Assembly (NCBI RefSeq): GCF_021869535.1
Contig: NW_026262668.1
Span: forward strand, 15,484,348 to 15,548,347
Direction of reading: 5' to 3'
DNA from: Mytilus californianus
Lineage: Eukaryota > Mollusca > Bivalvia > Mytilida > Mytilidae
Length of the DNA: 64,000 nt
A model generated the notes under the pieces. It was given only the letters and a program-made list of their open reading frames with translations, was not told the origin of the DNA and did not search any database. Positions 22,681-35,894 of the stretch are shown one piece after another (positions within the stretch are counted from its first letter, which is position 1; every line of letters starts with the position of its first letter). The position numbers and the translations under genes were made by a program.

Positions 22681-25600
22681 ATGTAAGCAATTATATCAAT
22701 TTTGTGACAAAGATATTCTATACCAACTATAGTGAGCCGATCTGATCAGGATGGCGTTCGTTAAACTTTCGGGACGATGACTTAAACTTTTCCACGAGCA
22801 AGCCTTGTTTCCTTGTAAGCACTAATCTTATATCATAGACTACCTTATCAGAAAACATGTAAATATATAACTACATTTGAGGTGCTACTGGAATGTTACT
22901 ATATAAAAATGGAAAGTTCAAACTTGGAAAATTGAGGCCACGTCGATCTATTGTCGTAAACTTTAGGCCCCAACTGATCGACCCTTTCTATTTATTTCAA
23001 GGTAGGAGTAAAGGTATGGAGCAGACACTTCTCTGCATGCATGTGGTTCCCTTGTAAATTGGGATAGGTACAGTCAAAGTAATCACTATTCAATAAGAGG
23101 ACATCTATATCGCGGCATATGAAGTTAAAATATAATGCTAGTAGCATTTGCAATACAGATCCGGTGTATGATTTTTGTGTTTGTTGTTTAATGGCAATCC
23201 AGATATTGGGTTTTATACTAATAATGTTTGAATATTTTATTTGCAAGTGCTTACAGGACATGCTATGGCAATACATAATATATACACAATGTGACATAAG
23301 ACTGATAGCAGAGAACAATACAATAATAATATAACTAACCAATAATATCCGATCTAGCTTTCCGTGCATTCTTCAAATAGATACTAAGCTTAATTGTAAG
23401 CGATATAGAAGTAGCTTTCAACAAACAAGATAGTTTAAAAGTATTAGGCCATTAACAATAATAACGTGACAAATAAAATGTTTGACTTTGACTCTCTTGA
23501 AGGTACTGTGTGAACTAATCTGCATAGTATAAAGATGTATGTACTCACTATGGGATTACAATGGAAAACATGTTTACTGTAAATAAGTTTCTATTAACAA
23601 TGTACTATAATAGTATGTGCTAATAGATGTAAGCTTCGTCAGTGTGTTCCACATCTAAGTCTAAATATTTGGAATCAATATGTATTCGAAAGGAAAATAA
23701 TAAAAAACTGAAATCAATAACTATCAAAATACAGAAATAAAATTGGTAAATTTGGCAACCGCGTTTCACTCAATTCGTGACTTCAAAGAAGAGAGGGGGG
23801 ATATTCAAACTCATAAGTCGAAAACAAACTGACAATGCCATGACAAAAACGAAAAACCACAAAACACAACATACCCTATATTTGATACGTGCTACATGAA
23901 CACCCGGTTTGCGTTGGTTACAAAATAATATCAAAAGTCAAAGCCATACCAAAGGAGTTGCGGATATCTTTATTTCATATGGTGTGTAGTTTATACAAAA
24001 AGAATAAAAATACTATTTCGTTTTTGATATAATGGGAAATTACATCACAATGTGTTTCATGAAAGTTAATAAATGAAAGAAAAAAATAATGGAACCGTGA
24101 GAAAAATATAATTTCAATCACAGTGTTTTTAAAAAGAAATATATTTGAATATTTTCAGATATTATATATTTATACTTGTATAATTTACTAGAAATACAAA
24201 CATTGAATTGTACAGTGAAAATTAGGTAAAAAGACTTAATTTTATATTTCCAACTTCCAATCTTAATTGGTTATACAAATTTGTTAAACAATTAGTCTTT
24301 AGGCCATTTTTTCTACAAGATTTGCAAAAACGGGTCAATACCGGTATTGCCCATGCCAGATTTAAATTCAGGGAAAATACTGGCTAATACTGGTCAATAC
24401 GGGTCAATTGATATTTTGATTAGACGTTACTATGGAAAAAAACCAGTTCTTACCTGTGTAAATACTGTATAAATGGACAGATAATCACAGGACAGAGAGT
24501 TACTTAATTGCTAGGGCCAAAGGTCAAAATTAATAAGTTACCAAGTTTTTGAATATATATGCGAAAATCCTTGATTTATGATAAATTCATTGTACAGTTA
24601 ATGAAAACTTGTTCATTGGCATGGTAAATGAAGATTTTTCAAATGTTAATCCTACCAGAGACATATAATACTGCCGGACCACGAAGCAGTTACTAAATTT
24701 TTAAATCTTTAATGACATCAATCTCAAAACTTTTTGTTCTGTGACTTGTTGTCCTGTTATTTTCTAAATAAGACTCTTTACCAGCTTATTTTCGTAAAAA
24801 AATCAGGCAATAAAAAAAATAACAATGATAAAAAAAAAATTGTTTTATATAGGATAGTTTAAAGGGGCATTAGCTGTCAAATTCATCTTCACCGATTTCA
24901 CTCAAATTCTCATATTTGATTTATAACATACTAAAACGTATATATAAATTACAAAAAGTCTAAAATAAACAATTTACAATGCATGGAATAATATGTATCA
25001 AAATTCCGTGTGTATTTTTGTCTAGACATCATATAATTAACCGTTGAGATGACCTCCGAGGACTGCCGACGGTCATATAACGCGATATAAACATAAATCG
25101 GTGCTTTGCTTTTGCGCCAATATGGCATTTCATTTGCGCCATAAACCATATTTCAATTGCGCCAATAATACAGGTAAATAGTATAAAACAATTGATTTAT
25201 TCAAATGAGACTTTGGATTATAACTTAAAAACACCGTTTTTTTAAAAGCCCGTTAAAAGAACATTGAAAATTTCAGTTGCCAGTATTGACTACTTCAGGA
25301 CTATTGACCGGAGGTAGTTACCGACCAGCCTTGCGGTTCTGGGCACAGCTCATACCAAAATAAATTACAAACAAAAGTTTGACGTCCATGCATCTTCCAA
25401 GTATTTCACCATATAGATGTGTATAAAGAAATCATTGGTTTACGTAAATCCAATTTGATTGACCTAATATGCTTTCCTAACGTCTAGTGGCAAATATTTC
25501 ACGAACATTTAATTATTTATATAGTCGCACTTGATGATGTTTTAAATGTGTCATTGGATGGTGTTCATGATAGATATGACAGAAAACGTGATGTTAAAGA

Positions 25601-25956
25601 GCTATATTAAAAGTGCTACTGCCAAGGTCACGTGATATCAACATTTCGGAATGTTACATTTTTGTTTCAGGAAGTTAAATTTGATATACAGACATAAAAT
25701 ATAATACAGGAAGATCGTTGATGAGGAAAAGTATAAACATCATTCGTTAAACCTTCTATAGACAACTAGTCCACAATAATGATTCGATCGAAGAATTTTA
25801 GGTCTACATTCTTTTCATTAAATGACAAAACATATATTTACATATTGAAACGTTTTAATTTATTAGGTTGTCTAAGTTGGTTTGGAAAACACTTTGACAC
25901 ACATTAAAGTAAAACTGGAATATAATTGTTTGCATCTTTATGCGTTTATGTTCAAA
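22681..25956. other. Intergenic, no gene recognised
   Basis: The longest open frame (22992-23369, minus) has no recognisable domain and lies in AT-rich DNA. A family C-like fragment (ATTCAAACTCATAAGTCGAA, reverse orientation) lies at 23798-23960. Nothing else is supported. Confidence 0.5.
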
Positions 25957-26077
25957 GGCGGATTTAGGGGGGGGGGAGGGTCCCCGGCCCCCCTTATGGA
26001 GCTACATTTGTGGTTAATCCAGACTTTTTACCGGTTCCACTCCAAACTTTGTCTAGTTTGGAAGCCCCTGGATCCGC
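25957..26077. mobile_element. GGCGGATCC-type MITE
   Basis: Left GGCGGATTTAG (25957-25967) and right CCTGGATCCGC (26067-26077), with G-rich and C-rich shoulders and the family block CCCTTATGGAGCTACAT inside. Confidence 0.75.
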
Positions 26078-27106
26078 ATTTGATGTTTTAGTGATAAAGT
26101 GTATTGCATGCAGTGGTATTGCGCTGATCTGCATTATGCATGACACGAAGAAAGTTTAGCTAGCTTTTTGTAACTACATGAACTTTATGATACAATTCCA
26201 GCAAATATTTCCTACCGTATTCACATCTTTCTTTGAAAATCCTTTTATTCATTAAAGACATCAGCTTCACTAATTACTTACATTATTTTTGGGTTAGTAA
26301 ATAAAATATTACAGAATATTTCTTTCTTAAATGTCAATTTTCTGAATACTGACAATGAAATCGCAATTAATTATGTACGAGTTATGTCCGTAGATTTGCA
26401 TTGCACGGAACACGTACTAAGAGAAATTCTTGATTAAATATAATTTCAGAGTCAAATACATATTCATATCACACTTGAAAAATGCTAAAGAATCAAAAAA
26501 TATTTGACGTGATAATCCCATTGCATCAGTATGATTTGATTTTTGTGGAAATATGGCATTCATTTGCTCTCCAAGTTGCCAGTGACGAAGTTAAACTATA
26601 GTTTTGAGATTTCAACCCTCCCCCTTTAGTTCTAACAAGTGGACTAACAAACGCACATTAAAGAATATACAGTAAATGTCATTGCAGGAAATACACTTAA
26701 CCCTTGAATTATACAACGTACATTTACAATTAATCGTTTTGTTGTTTTTGTGGGTTGTTAGTTCCCGGTGGTATCATCCGTCCAGTATATATAGCCAGTA
26801 TATCATCACTATCGCCGCCATGATTTATAACGTACACTGTGTAATGTTTCAGCAAATCAGATTTGTAATTCTAACAAAAAGTAATATCCTCGAATAACGT
26901 GGACCGATGACTATCACAAGGTACATCAGTGGATGCTTTTTTACTTATTAAAATTTGCTACTCTGTTACATCTCTCCTTATTCATTTTTTTAAAAGTTGA
27001 TTTATCACACTATTACCGGTTACCATGACGACAGATACAATAGATCTGTGTTTACGATTGCCATTGAAAACATTTGTATTTGCGATCTTGTATACTGCAG
27101 TTTTTC
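26078..27106. other. Intergenic, nothing recognised
   Basis: No supported gene or element. Confidence 0.5.
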
Positions 27107-27450
27107 GCCTGATGTCCTGTTCTCATTGCAATGACAATTAATTTCGCCTGATGTCCTGTTCTCATTGCAGTACAATGGATTAATTTTGCCTGATGTCCTG
27201 TTCTCATTGCAGTACAATGGATTTTGCCTGATGTCCTGATCTCATTGCAGTACAATGGATTTCGCCTGATGTCCTGTTCTCATTGCAGTACAATAGATTT
27301 GGCCTGATGTCCTGTTCTCATTGCAGTACAATGGATTTGGCCTGATGTCCTGTTCTCATTGCAGTACAATGGATTTGGCCTGATGTCCTGTTCTCATTGC
27401 AGTACAATGGATTTGGCCTGATGTCCTGTTCTCATTGCAGTACAATGGAT
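27107..27450 (+). repeat. 38-bp minisatellite, nine units
   Basis: Units start GCCTGATGTCCTGTTCTCAT at 27107, 27146, 27188, 27226, 27264, 27302, 27340, 27378 and 27416. The last six spacings are exactly 38 bp and nearly identical; the first units are more diverged, with spacings of 39 and 42. This fits recent expansion from the right side. Minus-strand frames here are repeat artefacts because 38 is not a multiple of three. Confidence 0.95.
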
Positions 27451-27559
27451 TTTACAATCGTGTGCAGTAGATTTTGATCTGCGTTACCTTTTGCATTTGC
27501 CGTACCGACAGCCGGTAACAGGACAAACGATTGCCATTTCCTGAAACATTTCATATGGT

Positions 27560-27960
27560 TAATTGCTTACCCTTCCGGAGCACCTGAGATAACTACCAAA
27601 TAGTTGGGTTCGTCTTGCTCAGTCTTTAGTTTTTCTATGTTGTGTTTTGTATAATGTTGTTTGTCTTTTTGTCGTTTTTCGTTTTTTTTTTGCCTGATTG
27701 TCAGTTTTTTTTTTTGCCTGATTGTCAGTTAGTTTTGCCTGATTGTCAGATAGTTTTTTTTTGCCTGATTGTCAGTTTTTTTTAAGCCTGATTGTCAGTT
27801 AGTTTTGCCTGATTGTCAGTTTTTTTTTTTGCCTGATTGTCAGTTAGTTTGGTTTTTTTTTTTGCCTGATTGTCAGTTAGTTTTGCCTGATTGTCAGTTA
27901 GTTTTCGACTTACGAGTTTGATTATTCCTTTGGTATCTTTCGCCTCTCTTGTTGAAGCGA
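27560..27960 (+). repeat. Family C retroelement tail with internal array
   Basis: CTTACCCTTCCGGAGCACCT, then GGGTTCGTCTTGCTCAGTC, TTTCTATGTTGTGTTTTG and finally CCTTTGGTATCTTTCGCC give the family order. A tandem array has grown inside at 27692-27903. Confidence 0.7.
27692..27903 (+). repeat. ~21-26 bp minisatellite, nine units
   Basis: The core GCCTGATTGTCAG starts at 27692, 27716, 27737, 27763, 27786, 27807, 27831, 27864 and 27885. The spacer is a T run of varying length, with or without TTAG. It sits inside the family C tail just before the conserved end block. Confidence 0.95.
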
Positions 27961-28625
27961 TATTAATTTTAACTGATTCCAGATGCATCCTCAAAATAGA
28001 TCTGAGTCCTTCTACCACATAAGCTTACTGTTGTAGTTAGTGTTTATATGTTACACGAGTTCCTCTTTCTCCAAAACATCATATTTCAGGAGAGTAAGTT
28101 CTAATATCATATCTTATAGCAAGACCCAATAGTGTGCATTTGTATTAGATACACCATGAAGGCGTTATCCCAAGATCTTCTTGTCAATGAAGAATGAATG
28201 TTTTCAAGAATTTAGGAGGGGGTTCTTTCAGCGACTTGATCATATGTTATTGAAAAGCATGATGAATGCAGGGTATCCGATTTCATTTAAAGACATATTT
28301 GTGTAAGTTTAGAAGTTAACAATATGAAAAGAAAATTTATAGAATGAAAATACCTATTGTCAAAGGAAATACTGTTTAGTTATTTATGTTCTAGGATGTG
28401 ATAACGTGGAACAAATCATAGTTTAAATGCGAGCTACTAGAATATTCTCGAGATAATATTAGTCAGTATCCGGATAGACTGAAACCGGAAACTTGAAGAA
28501 GCTTATACCAATTGCATTATTTTCCAGGTAACTATTTTAAAATATTCCTCCGATAACTAACATGAAAGAAAATTTTTATTTCAAATTTTGTTACGTAACA
28601 AGCAGGATTAAAGTTTCACTGAATA

Positions 28626-28737
28626 TGCAAAGACAGACTGACCAGTACTAATAACAAACAATGTAAACTTAACTGGTCCTGTGCAAAGACAGACTGACCA
28701 GTACTAATAACAATCAATGTAAACTTATCTGGCCCTT
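28626..28737 (+). repeat. 56-bp tandem duplication
   Basis: TGCAAAGACAGACTGACCAG starts at 28626 and again at 28682. The two copies differ at only a few positions. Confidence 0.9.
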
Positions 28738-29169
28738 TGCATAAAGTTAATCTTAAAGGTTATCAAGTTACCAATGTAGTAAGATCTTTATGAGTACTAA
28801 CATTGCTTTTGTTATCGAAAGTTTAATACATGACTTAACATATTATATATTGTTATCCAGTAATTAACACTTATCGTCCCGCATCCTGTTGATATTTATA
28901 TGCTGGCAATGGCATATCTCAAGGTCAGACTATTCCTAGACTGCTTATGACGTCTTTACTCTAAATCCGTTAGTGGCGAACTGCAGGATATTTAAGCGTG
29001 GGAAACATGGTCAATTTATTAGTTAAAATTGGGCGTTGAACATGCTTTCAGTAACTATGAGTACACTCAGGTCGGTACTCTGTATCTTTTGTCATTTTGT
29101 TAGTTTTTATTTGTGATTTCAGTTCAGATAGGATGAGTCTAGTACCTTTTCGAATGGTTTTATAGTGTG
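28738..29169. other. Intergenic, nothing recognised
   Basis: No supported feature. Confidence 0.4.
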
Positions 29170-29510
29170 TTCTACTGTTTTATACTATGACACTACTGTC
29201 CCAGGTTAGTGGGATTTTCACAAACATGTCACATTCTTTGTGTACTTATCCCAAGCTATGCATGAGCCTGAAATCCGGTGGTTGTCATTAGTTTGTGTGT
29301 GCCAAACTTGTTTTCGAATTTTGTTTTAACATAAGTTGTTTTTCTTTATTGGTTTGTTCCACTTTTTGTCATATCGGAGCCCTTTGTCAGTAACCGCACG
29401 GTATCAGTTTTGCATATAGTTGAGGGTCACCCGAGTTCAGTACGGTAACTTGCCGTTGTTCACATCCTTGTCTTTGTTTTTTTGGTGGATAGTTGTCTCA
29501 TTGGAAATCC
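29170..29510 (+). repeat. Family A repeat, old diverged copy
   Basis: Blocks in family order: CACTACTGTCCCAGGTTAG, GTGGTTGTCATTAGTTTG, CTTTGTCAGTAACCGCACGG and GTGGATAGTTGTCTCATTGG. It is more diverged than the copies at 40000 and 45110. Confidence 0.65.
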
Positions 29511-31855
29511 CGTTAAAACAAGGGGAAGTAATAAGGTTGCAGATGTGACAATTTTCCACCATAGTCCAAACGATGTGGATGTAAGGAACTATATATATAT
29601 ATATATACAGAATGTATTTTCTGCCTTGTATCACCATCACTGCTGGTGATCCGATGGATAAAATATGTTGTAGAGTCGTCACTGGTTCAGACGTACTTAT
29701 ATATATAGACCCCTCTAACAAGAAATTTGTTTTGCATGCACACGTATAAAAATTGCGGCTTTTATCCAACGCAATCATAGGTTTGAACGTTGTTTTCAAT
29801 TTAGACTTGGTTGTATATATATATATATATATGTCACCGTACGACCTTCAATACTACATCTCCTTGTTTTATAGTGAACAAATCTTTTATTTTGATATTT
29901 TCTTACACAATATTTCAAGGTTTAATACCTGTTTCTTCATGCTTTAACTATTTAATAGTTAACATAATTCAAATAATTCAAATGGAAATATACTGAAACA
30001 TTTTCATGAACAAAGGTGTTAGATATATAATACTTTCTGTAAGTTTGTACAGGTAGAAATATAATGTAACAGAGATACAAGATTTGACAAGTTATATACA
30101 ATATAATTCAGGTATCACATATTTACCTGTTTGACCCACTTTACCAGGACACTAACCTCAATAGTAAAACTATATAGGATCAGTACCTTCAGGACATAGG
30201 TGTCATGAGGTTCAGTAGAACTAGAGGTTAACAGGAAGCCAAAGTTTCAGGTTGACATAGCATAAGTGAGGTTGTTGACAATAAGCAGGACATAGTGGCA
30301 GGAAGCTTATGGTTAGGTTTGTTTACCGACCTGATGACGACCATTTAACTGAAAAAAGGATGTATAGTACATGTTCTTCCAGGACGTCAACAATACTAAA
30401 TTTTAATCATAAAACAAATCCGGTATACACGAGAAGAAGTCGGATATCGACGTAGGGTTTAGGGGTGCAATGGCAATAAAATTGAAAGATATTATAAATA
30501 CCAATTTTGGAAAGCCGATGATTTCGAATATTTATAACCACTATTTAAATCAAATAAAGCCTTCACCACTAGCATCGAAATATTTTGTTTAAGTAAAAAA
30601 AATAAAAAATTCTTAGACGATTTAAAAAGAAACTCGACATCTTTACTATGAAGCACTGACTCATGCAAAACAAGAAGTCTGAACACAGAGAAAAGTTAAA
30701 TGTTTAAACTGCTACATTCTTTATATGTCACACTTGATGTAGCGAGACGGTCAAAATACCTTGTAAAATGTAGACAACACACCTAGTAACATACAAGAAA
30801 TCGATCAATCATTGTCGGCGATACAAAAAAAAAAAAAAAATGAAAGTGTATCGTATTTTAATATATAATATATACGTCTACCTTTTTCTGCATATGACAA
30901 TTATTTAAACCACAACTATTCTAAAGGACCTATATTTTAAAATTGCATGTAAGGAAAGTTAGAGGACATTGTATATTTAAAGTATAATTAAAACCTCCAA
31001 CCAAAAATATAGAACAAGGAAGCAATGGGCAATATAGACAACACAGCAATCAACCAAACGCATACAGCTGGAGGGTTCGGGCAAGCATTGCTGAAAGGGC
31101 ATCATAACGGTTCATAAAGAGTAGACAACTAAAGACTGAACAGAAATGGTTATGAATAAATAAATTTACTAACAACACAGAATTTAATAATAAGGACAAA
31201 ATAACAACGTTGGCTATTCTTTGTATGTCCATTTTTGGTCATAAGTTCATAGTTATATACATCATTGGCTTTCGAATATTTTAGTTTTAGCGTTCCCTCA
31301 GAGCGTTCCCGAGGAAGATAAATCTTAAAAAAATATTTTCAAACGCACGAAAATCATTAAGTGTTATTTTCCATTTTCAATTACAAAACAGCCAATAAAA
31401 ATTTAGCCATGAAAATAACCCAAAACAACATAATAATAAAAAAAAGAACTCACAGAAAGAACATACAAGACCACGCCCAAAGAGGGGACAATAAATTATA
31501 TAAATCAGAAAATAAATATACTTCTAACAAAATATTGACAGACAATTACATGCGCACCTGTACCATGCTTTCATTTGATAAAGTTTGTGTATTGTCTTCT
31601 TGATTAAGATTTTGATTCTCCTCTTAACAAAATTATTTTTTTTCTACTTTTAACACAATTATAATCATTGACAAAAAGTACAAAAACAACATTACCTAAA
31701 CCAAGAATCAGAAGACTGTGCATACAAGATCTTGGCTTACAAACGAAAATAACACGTCATGCGTCCGAGGCACTTTTCTGTAATTACCTTTATCAGGAAC
31801 GCTAAAACCTAAACACTGGAGATCCAGTGATGTAAGACAACGTTAGGAGCTATAC
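29511..31855. other. Intergenic with TA microsatellites
   Basis: (TA)n runs at about 29589-29607 and 29813-29832 and a poly-A run near 30825. No gene is supported; the open frames here are short and low in complexity. Confidence 0.5.
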
Positions 31856-32070
31856 ATGAGATTCCTCATGGGGTTTTTGTTTATGATTACTTGGCCGTTT
31901 TTATAGTGATTATTTGATTACCAGACCAAATATTTCATGATTATTTGATAATTTAGGACTGTATTTTTGATTATTTGATTATCTTGTTTAAAAAAATAAT
32001 TAATGATTATGTGATTATATGGGCAAAACATTTGTGATTATGTTAATCCCTAGACACCCCTACGAGGGGC
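31856..32070 (+). repeat. TGATTATTTGATTA-rich dispersed repeat with end hairpin
   Basis: Variants of TGATTATTTGATTA recur at irregular spacing from about 31885 to 32040. Then comes CCCCTACGAGGGG, a 5-bp stem hairpin. The layout (repetitive core followed by a right-end hairpin) recalls the composite elements E1-E5. The boundaries are a guess. Confidence 0.45.
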
Positions 32071-32425
32071 CTCATATATGGCCAAAAAAGAAATAAAACA
32101 ATAGCCAAATTCATCTAAGGTCAACATTGAATGACAGATTTGAAACTACAAGTTTTATTAATTTGCCAACGGAGAATATTTAGAAAAAGTAACCCGTACC
32201 GAAGTATTGACTTCTGAGCTGAAGATACCATTCGGCACTAACATTAGTAGAAAACTAGGGAGTCACTGGCAAAAGATAATGGCCAATAAGGATTACACAA
32301 AAAGTCATATATCTTCATGTTTTGTGCATTTTTATATAATTTGGTGTTTAAGGCGTATCCTTGGAATTCTTTGTTAAATTAAGACAGAACTTGTCTAAAT
32401 GAAGATGTCTTTTGGGTTGTTTTTT

Positions 32426-32840
32426 ATACGCCCGTTTACGGGACGTATTATGGTATACCGTTGTCCGTCCGTCCGTCGTCAACATGTCGGACAAATTCAC
32501 AAAAATGCTATTATAACCAATTTTCATGAAACTTTGGTGAATTGTTTATATCTATTGTCGTAAGTTCCCTTTCGATTTTTATAAACTTTAGATTTCACGT
32601 TTCCGATTAATAGGATTTTATTCATAATAAGGGGGGATTTTCCAGTTTTCGGACAATAAATCAAAAATGCTTTGAGTAGTTTTCATGAAACTTTGGTGAC
32701 TGGTTTATATCTATTGAAATAAGCTCCCTTTAGTTTTTCTTATAAATTTCTGATATGACATTGAGGAGTAATGGAACTTTATTCGTTGGAAAAGCGACGG
32801 GCGTATCATGCGCTCAGGGCGCAGCTCTTTATTTATCTTT
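32426..32840 (+). mobile_element. Composite tandem-core element E4
   Basis: Inverted ATACGCCCG (32426-32434) and CGGGCGTAT (32798-32806). The left end folds on itself (ATACG..CCCG TTTA CGGG..CGTAT). A (GTCC)n stretch lies at about 32457-32480. Two core copies about 159 bp apart share TTTTCATGAAACTTTGGTGA (32521 and 32680). The right hairpin is TGCGC-TCAGG-GCGCA (32809-32823). Non-coding. Confidence 0.7.
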
Positions 32841-33390
32841 GGGTTACTGTCTCATTGGCATTTAAGAATATCTTCAGGAAAGTAGTGCCTACATTGGCAA
32901 AGTTTATTTTACAGATTACAGATAACGTATATCCGAAGAAGTTTTTTAGTTCAGATTTATAAAAGTTATTTATACATTGAATAAATTATACCGTTATTTC
33001 CAGTGAACACACATAAACAATCTAAAGACGTCAATACAATAATGACTACCTGAAAATTCAATTTAAAGCAATGGTTGCTGGTTCGATTTGTTACACTTTA
33101 TCTAATATATTCTAATAACCTATCAATCGTTGATAGTTGTACTTAACAGAATATTTTAATGACATAATTTGCATATAGAATGCAGTTGAAAATTCATGGT
33201 AAGTTCATTTTCATAACGACGGTTGCAACTATACCTTTATCAGGGTAAAACCTATGATATGTTGTTATTGTAAGTGCAGGTAGTTGTACATATATATTAG
33301 ATGACTACGAATATGAATTGTGTGAATATAAGGATATAAACGTTTTAGTTACGATCATTTCTTTTGGTCGTTTTTCTTTATATTTTTTTG
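32841..33390. other. Intergenic, nothing recognised
   Basis: Begins with the phrase TTGGGTTACTGTCTCATTGG, common next to repeats here. Otherwise no feature. Confidence 0.4.
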
Positions 33391-33530
33391 CCATAGCGTT
33401 AATTTGTTATCGACTAATGTTGTTAATTTGTTATCAACTGACGTTGTTAATTTGTTATCGACTGACGTTGTTTTAAAATTTGTTATCGACTAATGAATTT
33501 GAATACCCCTTTGGTATCTTCCGCCTCTCT
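33391..33530 (+). repeat. Family C tail with a 24-bp array
   Basis: Four units of GTTAATTTGTTATCGACTRA at about 24-bp spacing (33398, 33422, 33446 and ~33470) run straight into the family C end block CCTTTGGTATCTTCCGCCTC. Confidence 0.8.
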
Positions 33531-35052
33531 TTTTCAAAACAAATTTGCTTTATTTGTTTCTGTTTATAGCTCTATATATACTCGGCACGATTACGAGCCT
33601 TTTCTGTATAGACACCTGTCAATACTGTTGAAGACTATATTATACCCAGGGAGATGTCGTTTGGTTATTTCTGTTGTAGTTTCTGTCTCATTGACGTGTC
33701 TTCAACATCTCCCTAGTTTATTCATGCTAAACTAAATGAAGATGATAAAAGTTTACGAAAGTAATAATTAAATTTTTAGTATCGTTGTTTGCTATCAGAC
33801 AATGAAGTGTTATTACTAGCTCAAAACTTGCAAAAGCTATCGTCATTTGAACCATTTCAACTCGTCTCTAAAGTGATCGATTGAGATAAAATGTACATCA
33901 AAAGTTAATAATTATATTACTGGAGAATTATCTTTAGACATAATTAATTTAATTAAATGTCCAAGAACTGGGTTTTACCCAATTTGATACTGAATCATAT
34001 ATTATGTATATATTGATTTATTATTCTATTTGCTATAAACCAGACAATTAAGACCAAGCTTTGTATTATGACTTAATGCAGATTGCAAACCGATGTACTG
34101 ATAGATCAAAGGGTTTCAGCTTGATTTCGTCTTGTGCAGAAAAAAAAGTAGTACCGTTAACGTTATTACATAACAACAAAAGAGTACACTACCAACAAAA
34201 TCCATAACTACAGAACTACATGCAACCGAGAAAAGTAAGGAATGTCACTACCGAACATAGACTTTGACTGTACCGTCTACAACTGACAGTACATAAAGCA
34301 ATACAATATTGCAGATCAAGTGCTTTACAATATTCAAACTCCATCAAAAACAGAATAACGGTTGGCTTAAAGGTCGAACCAAGGAAACATTCCTTAAGAC
34401 TTACAACGATTCCAACGAGAAAGAGTTAAGATATCACAGATATTTCTTGTCAATATCTTCAAAGCTGCCATTGTTCAATAGCTGACCTCAATTTTGATCT
34501 CGAGCATAAAAGACTAAATATTAAGGTAGTATACTGAGATCAGTTAACTTCTAAAGTCTAGGTTAAAGACAGACGAAAGTTAATATACATTTATCATTTA
34601 TTGGAATGCCAAATGATTTTAAAGAATGCAATTCCTAAAATTTGAGCAAGAAGAAAAAACACTTTAAACTTCATATGTGACAAGTGTTTCATTGTTTTTC
34701 CCTTTAGGCTGTAAAAATGCACCATTTCAAACCAACCGTAAGTATTATATACTTAAAAGGTGGAGGGCCATTTAAAGTATGCAGTCGTAATGAATTATTT
34801 ATCTAAACCAAATATTGAGTCTATCATATTTGATATAAGTCTGGGTTCTACATTCTTTAAATTTTAAATGTCAAGCAAGTACGACTAACTGAAAACTGGT
34901 ATATTACCTGCGTATTAATCAGTATACGTCACAAAATTTTGTAATCTGAATATGAAGTGAAGAAATGGGACCAACAAAATAAGGCGTTGTGAAAATAGAA
35001 CTAGGTGTCATACAGAGAAGTAGTTCCTTTGGTATCAAAATAGTACAAAACA
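33531..35052. other. Intergenic, nothing recognised
   Basis: No gene, RNA or clear repeat boundary. Confidence 0.45.
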
Positions 35053-35220
35053 AAAGAGATGTTGTATGATCGTCTATGAAACAAGTACCCCCCCCCCCCC
35101 CCCCCTTTGTGTCCAAATGATAGGGATGTATGCAACTTTCGGCCATCGTACGGCCTTCAACAACGAGCAAAAACCATACTGTATAGTCCGCTATCATTGA
35201 AAGACCCCGACGTCACTATA
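35053..35220 (-). repeat. Family A fragment with an 18-nt poly-C run
   Basis: GAGATGTTGTATGATCGTC, then CGTACGGCCTTCAACAACGA and CATACTGTATAGTC, read as the reverse of the family A right half. An uninterrupted run of 18 C lies at 35088-35105, where other copies have ATCCACC. Confidence 0.7.
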
Positions 35221-35601
35221 TGGCCAAATAGTGACGTGAAAACCAACAAACTGTAGTATGTAAATATACAAAACAAAACGATTCAGGCAGGTTAAAACCA
35301 GTAAAAACAAGATGTACTGTGCTCATGGCTGTTAAAATTGTACCCTGTTGTCACAAAATGGAAGACCTAAAACTATGTTGACCAGTAAATACAAAAAGAG
35401 GTGAACAGTTCAATGAGTATAGGTATAAATTACGTTTGTAACTGTTTTGTTTTTGTCTGAAAATATTTGTAGGAAAAAAAAAATTAAAAACATATTTAAA
35501 TGTATTGGTCAGTTTGTTATACAAATCGTATTATGAGAAACATTTCGAATGTAGGTATAAGGAGTTGTTCTTTGGAAAATAACGTTTGCGTTGTACTTGG
35601 T

Positions 35602-35712
35602 GAATGAGTCCTATTCACAGTTACTAGTTAAGACATTGAATGAGTCCTCTTCACAGTTACTAGTTAAGACATTGAATGAGTCCTCTTTACAGTTACTAGT
35701 TAAGACATTGAA
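35602..35712 (+). repeat. 36-bp tandem repeat, three units
   Basis: GAATGAGTCCTCTTCACAGT starts at 35602, 35638 and 35674 with one or two differences between units. Confidence 0.95.
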
Positions 35713-35894
35713 AACAAGTACTATGATTTGAAACCAAATGCATCATAAAAAACAGCTAGAATCTTGAATTATAATGGGACAATAATTTCAGTTAAAATCC
35801 AGAATTTTAAAAAGCAGAGAAAGTTAAAAATAAGATAACTTTGGTATCTAACTGAGAAATTTGCGGGAAATTACATATTGACTAGATAAAGCAA

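Noticed and set aside
22992..23369. 125-residue minus-strand open frame as a gene
   Set aside because: No domain, composition follows the AT-rich background, overlapping open frame on the other strand, no splice or promoter support.
27020..27255. Overlapping minus-strand frames with repeated NENRTSGEI or AMRTGHQAKL peptides
   Set aside because: Produced by the 38-bp minisatellite, which shifts frame every unit.
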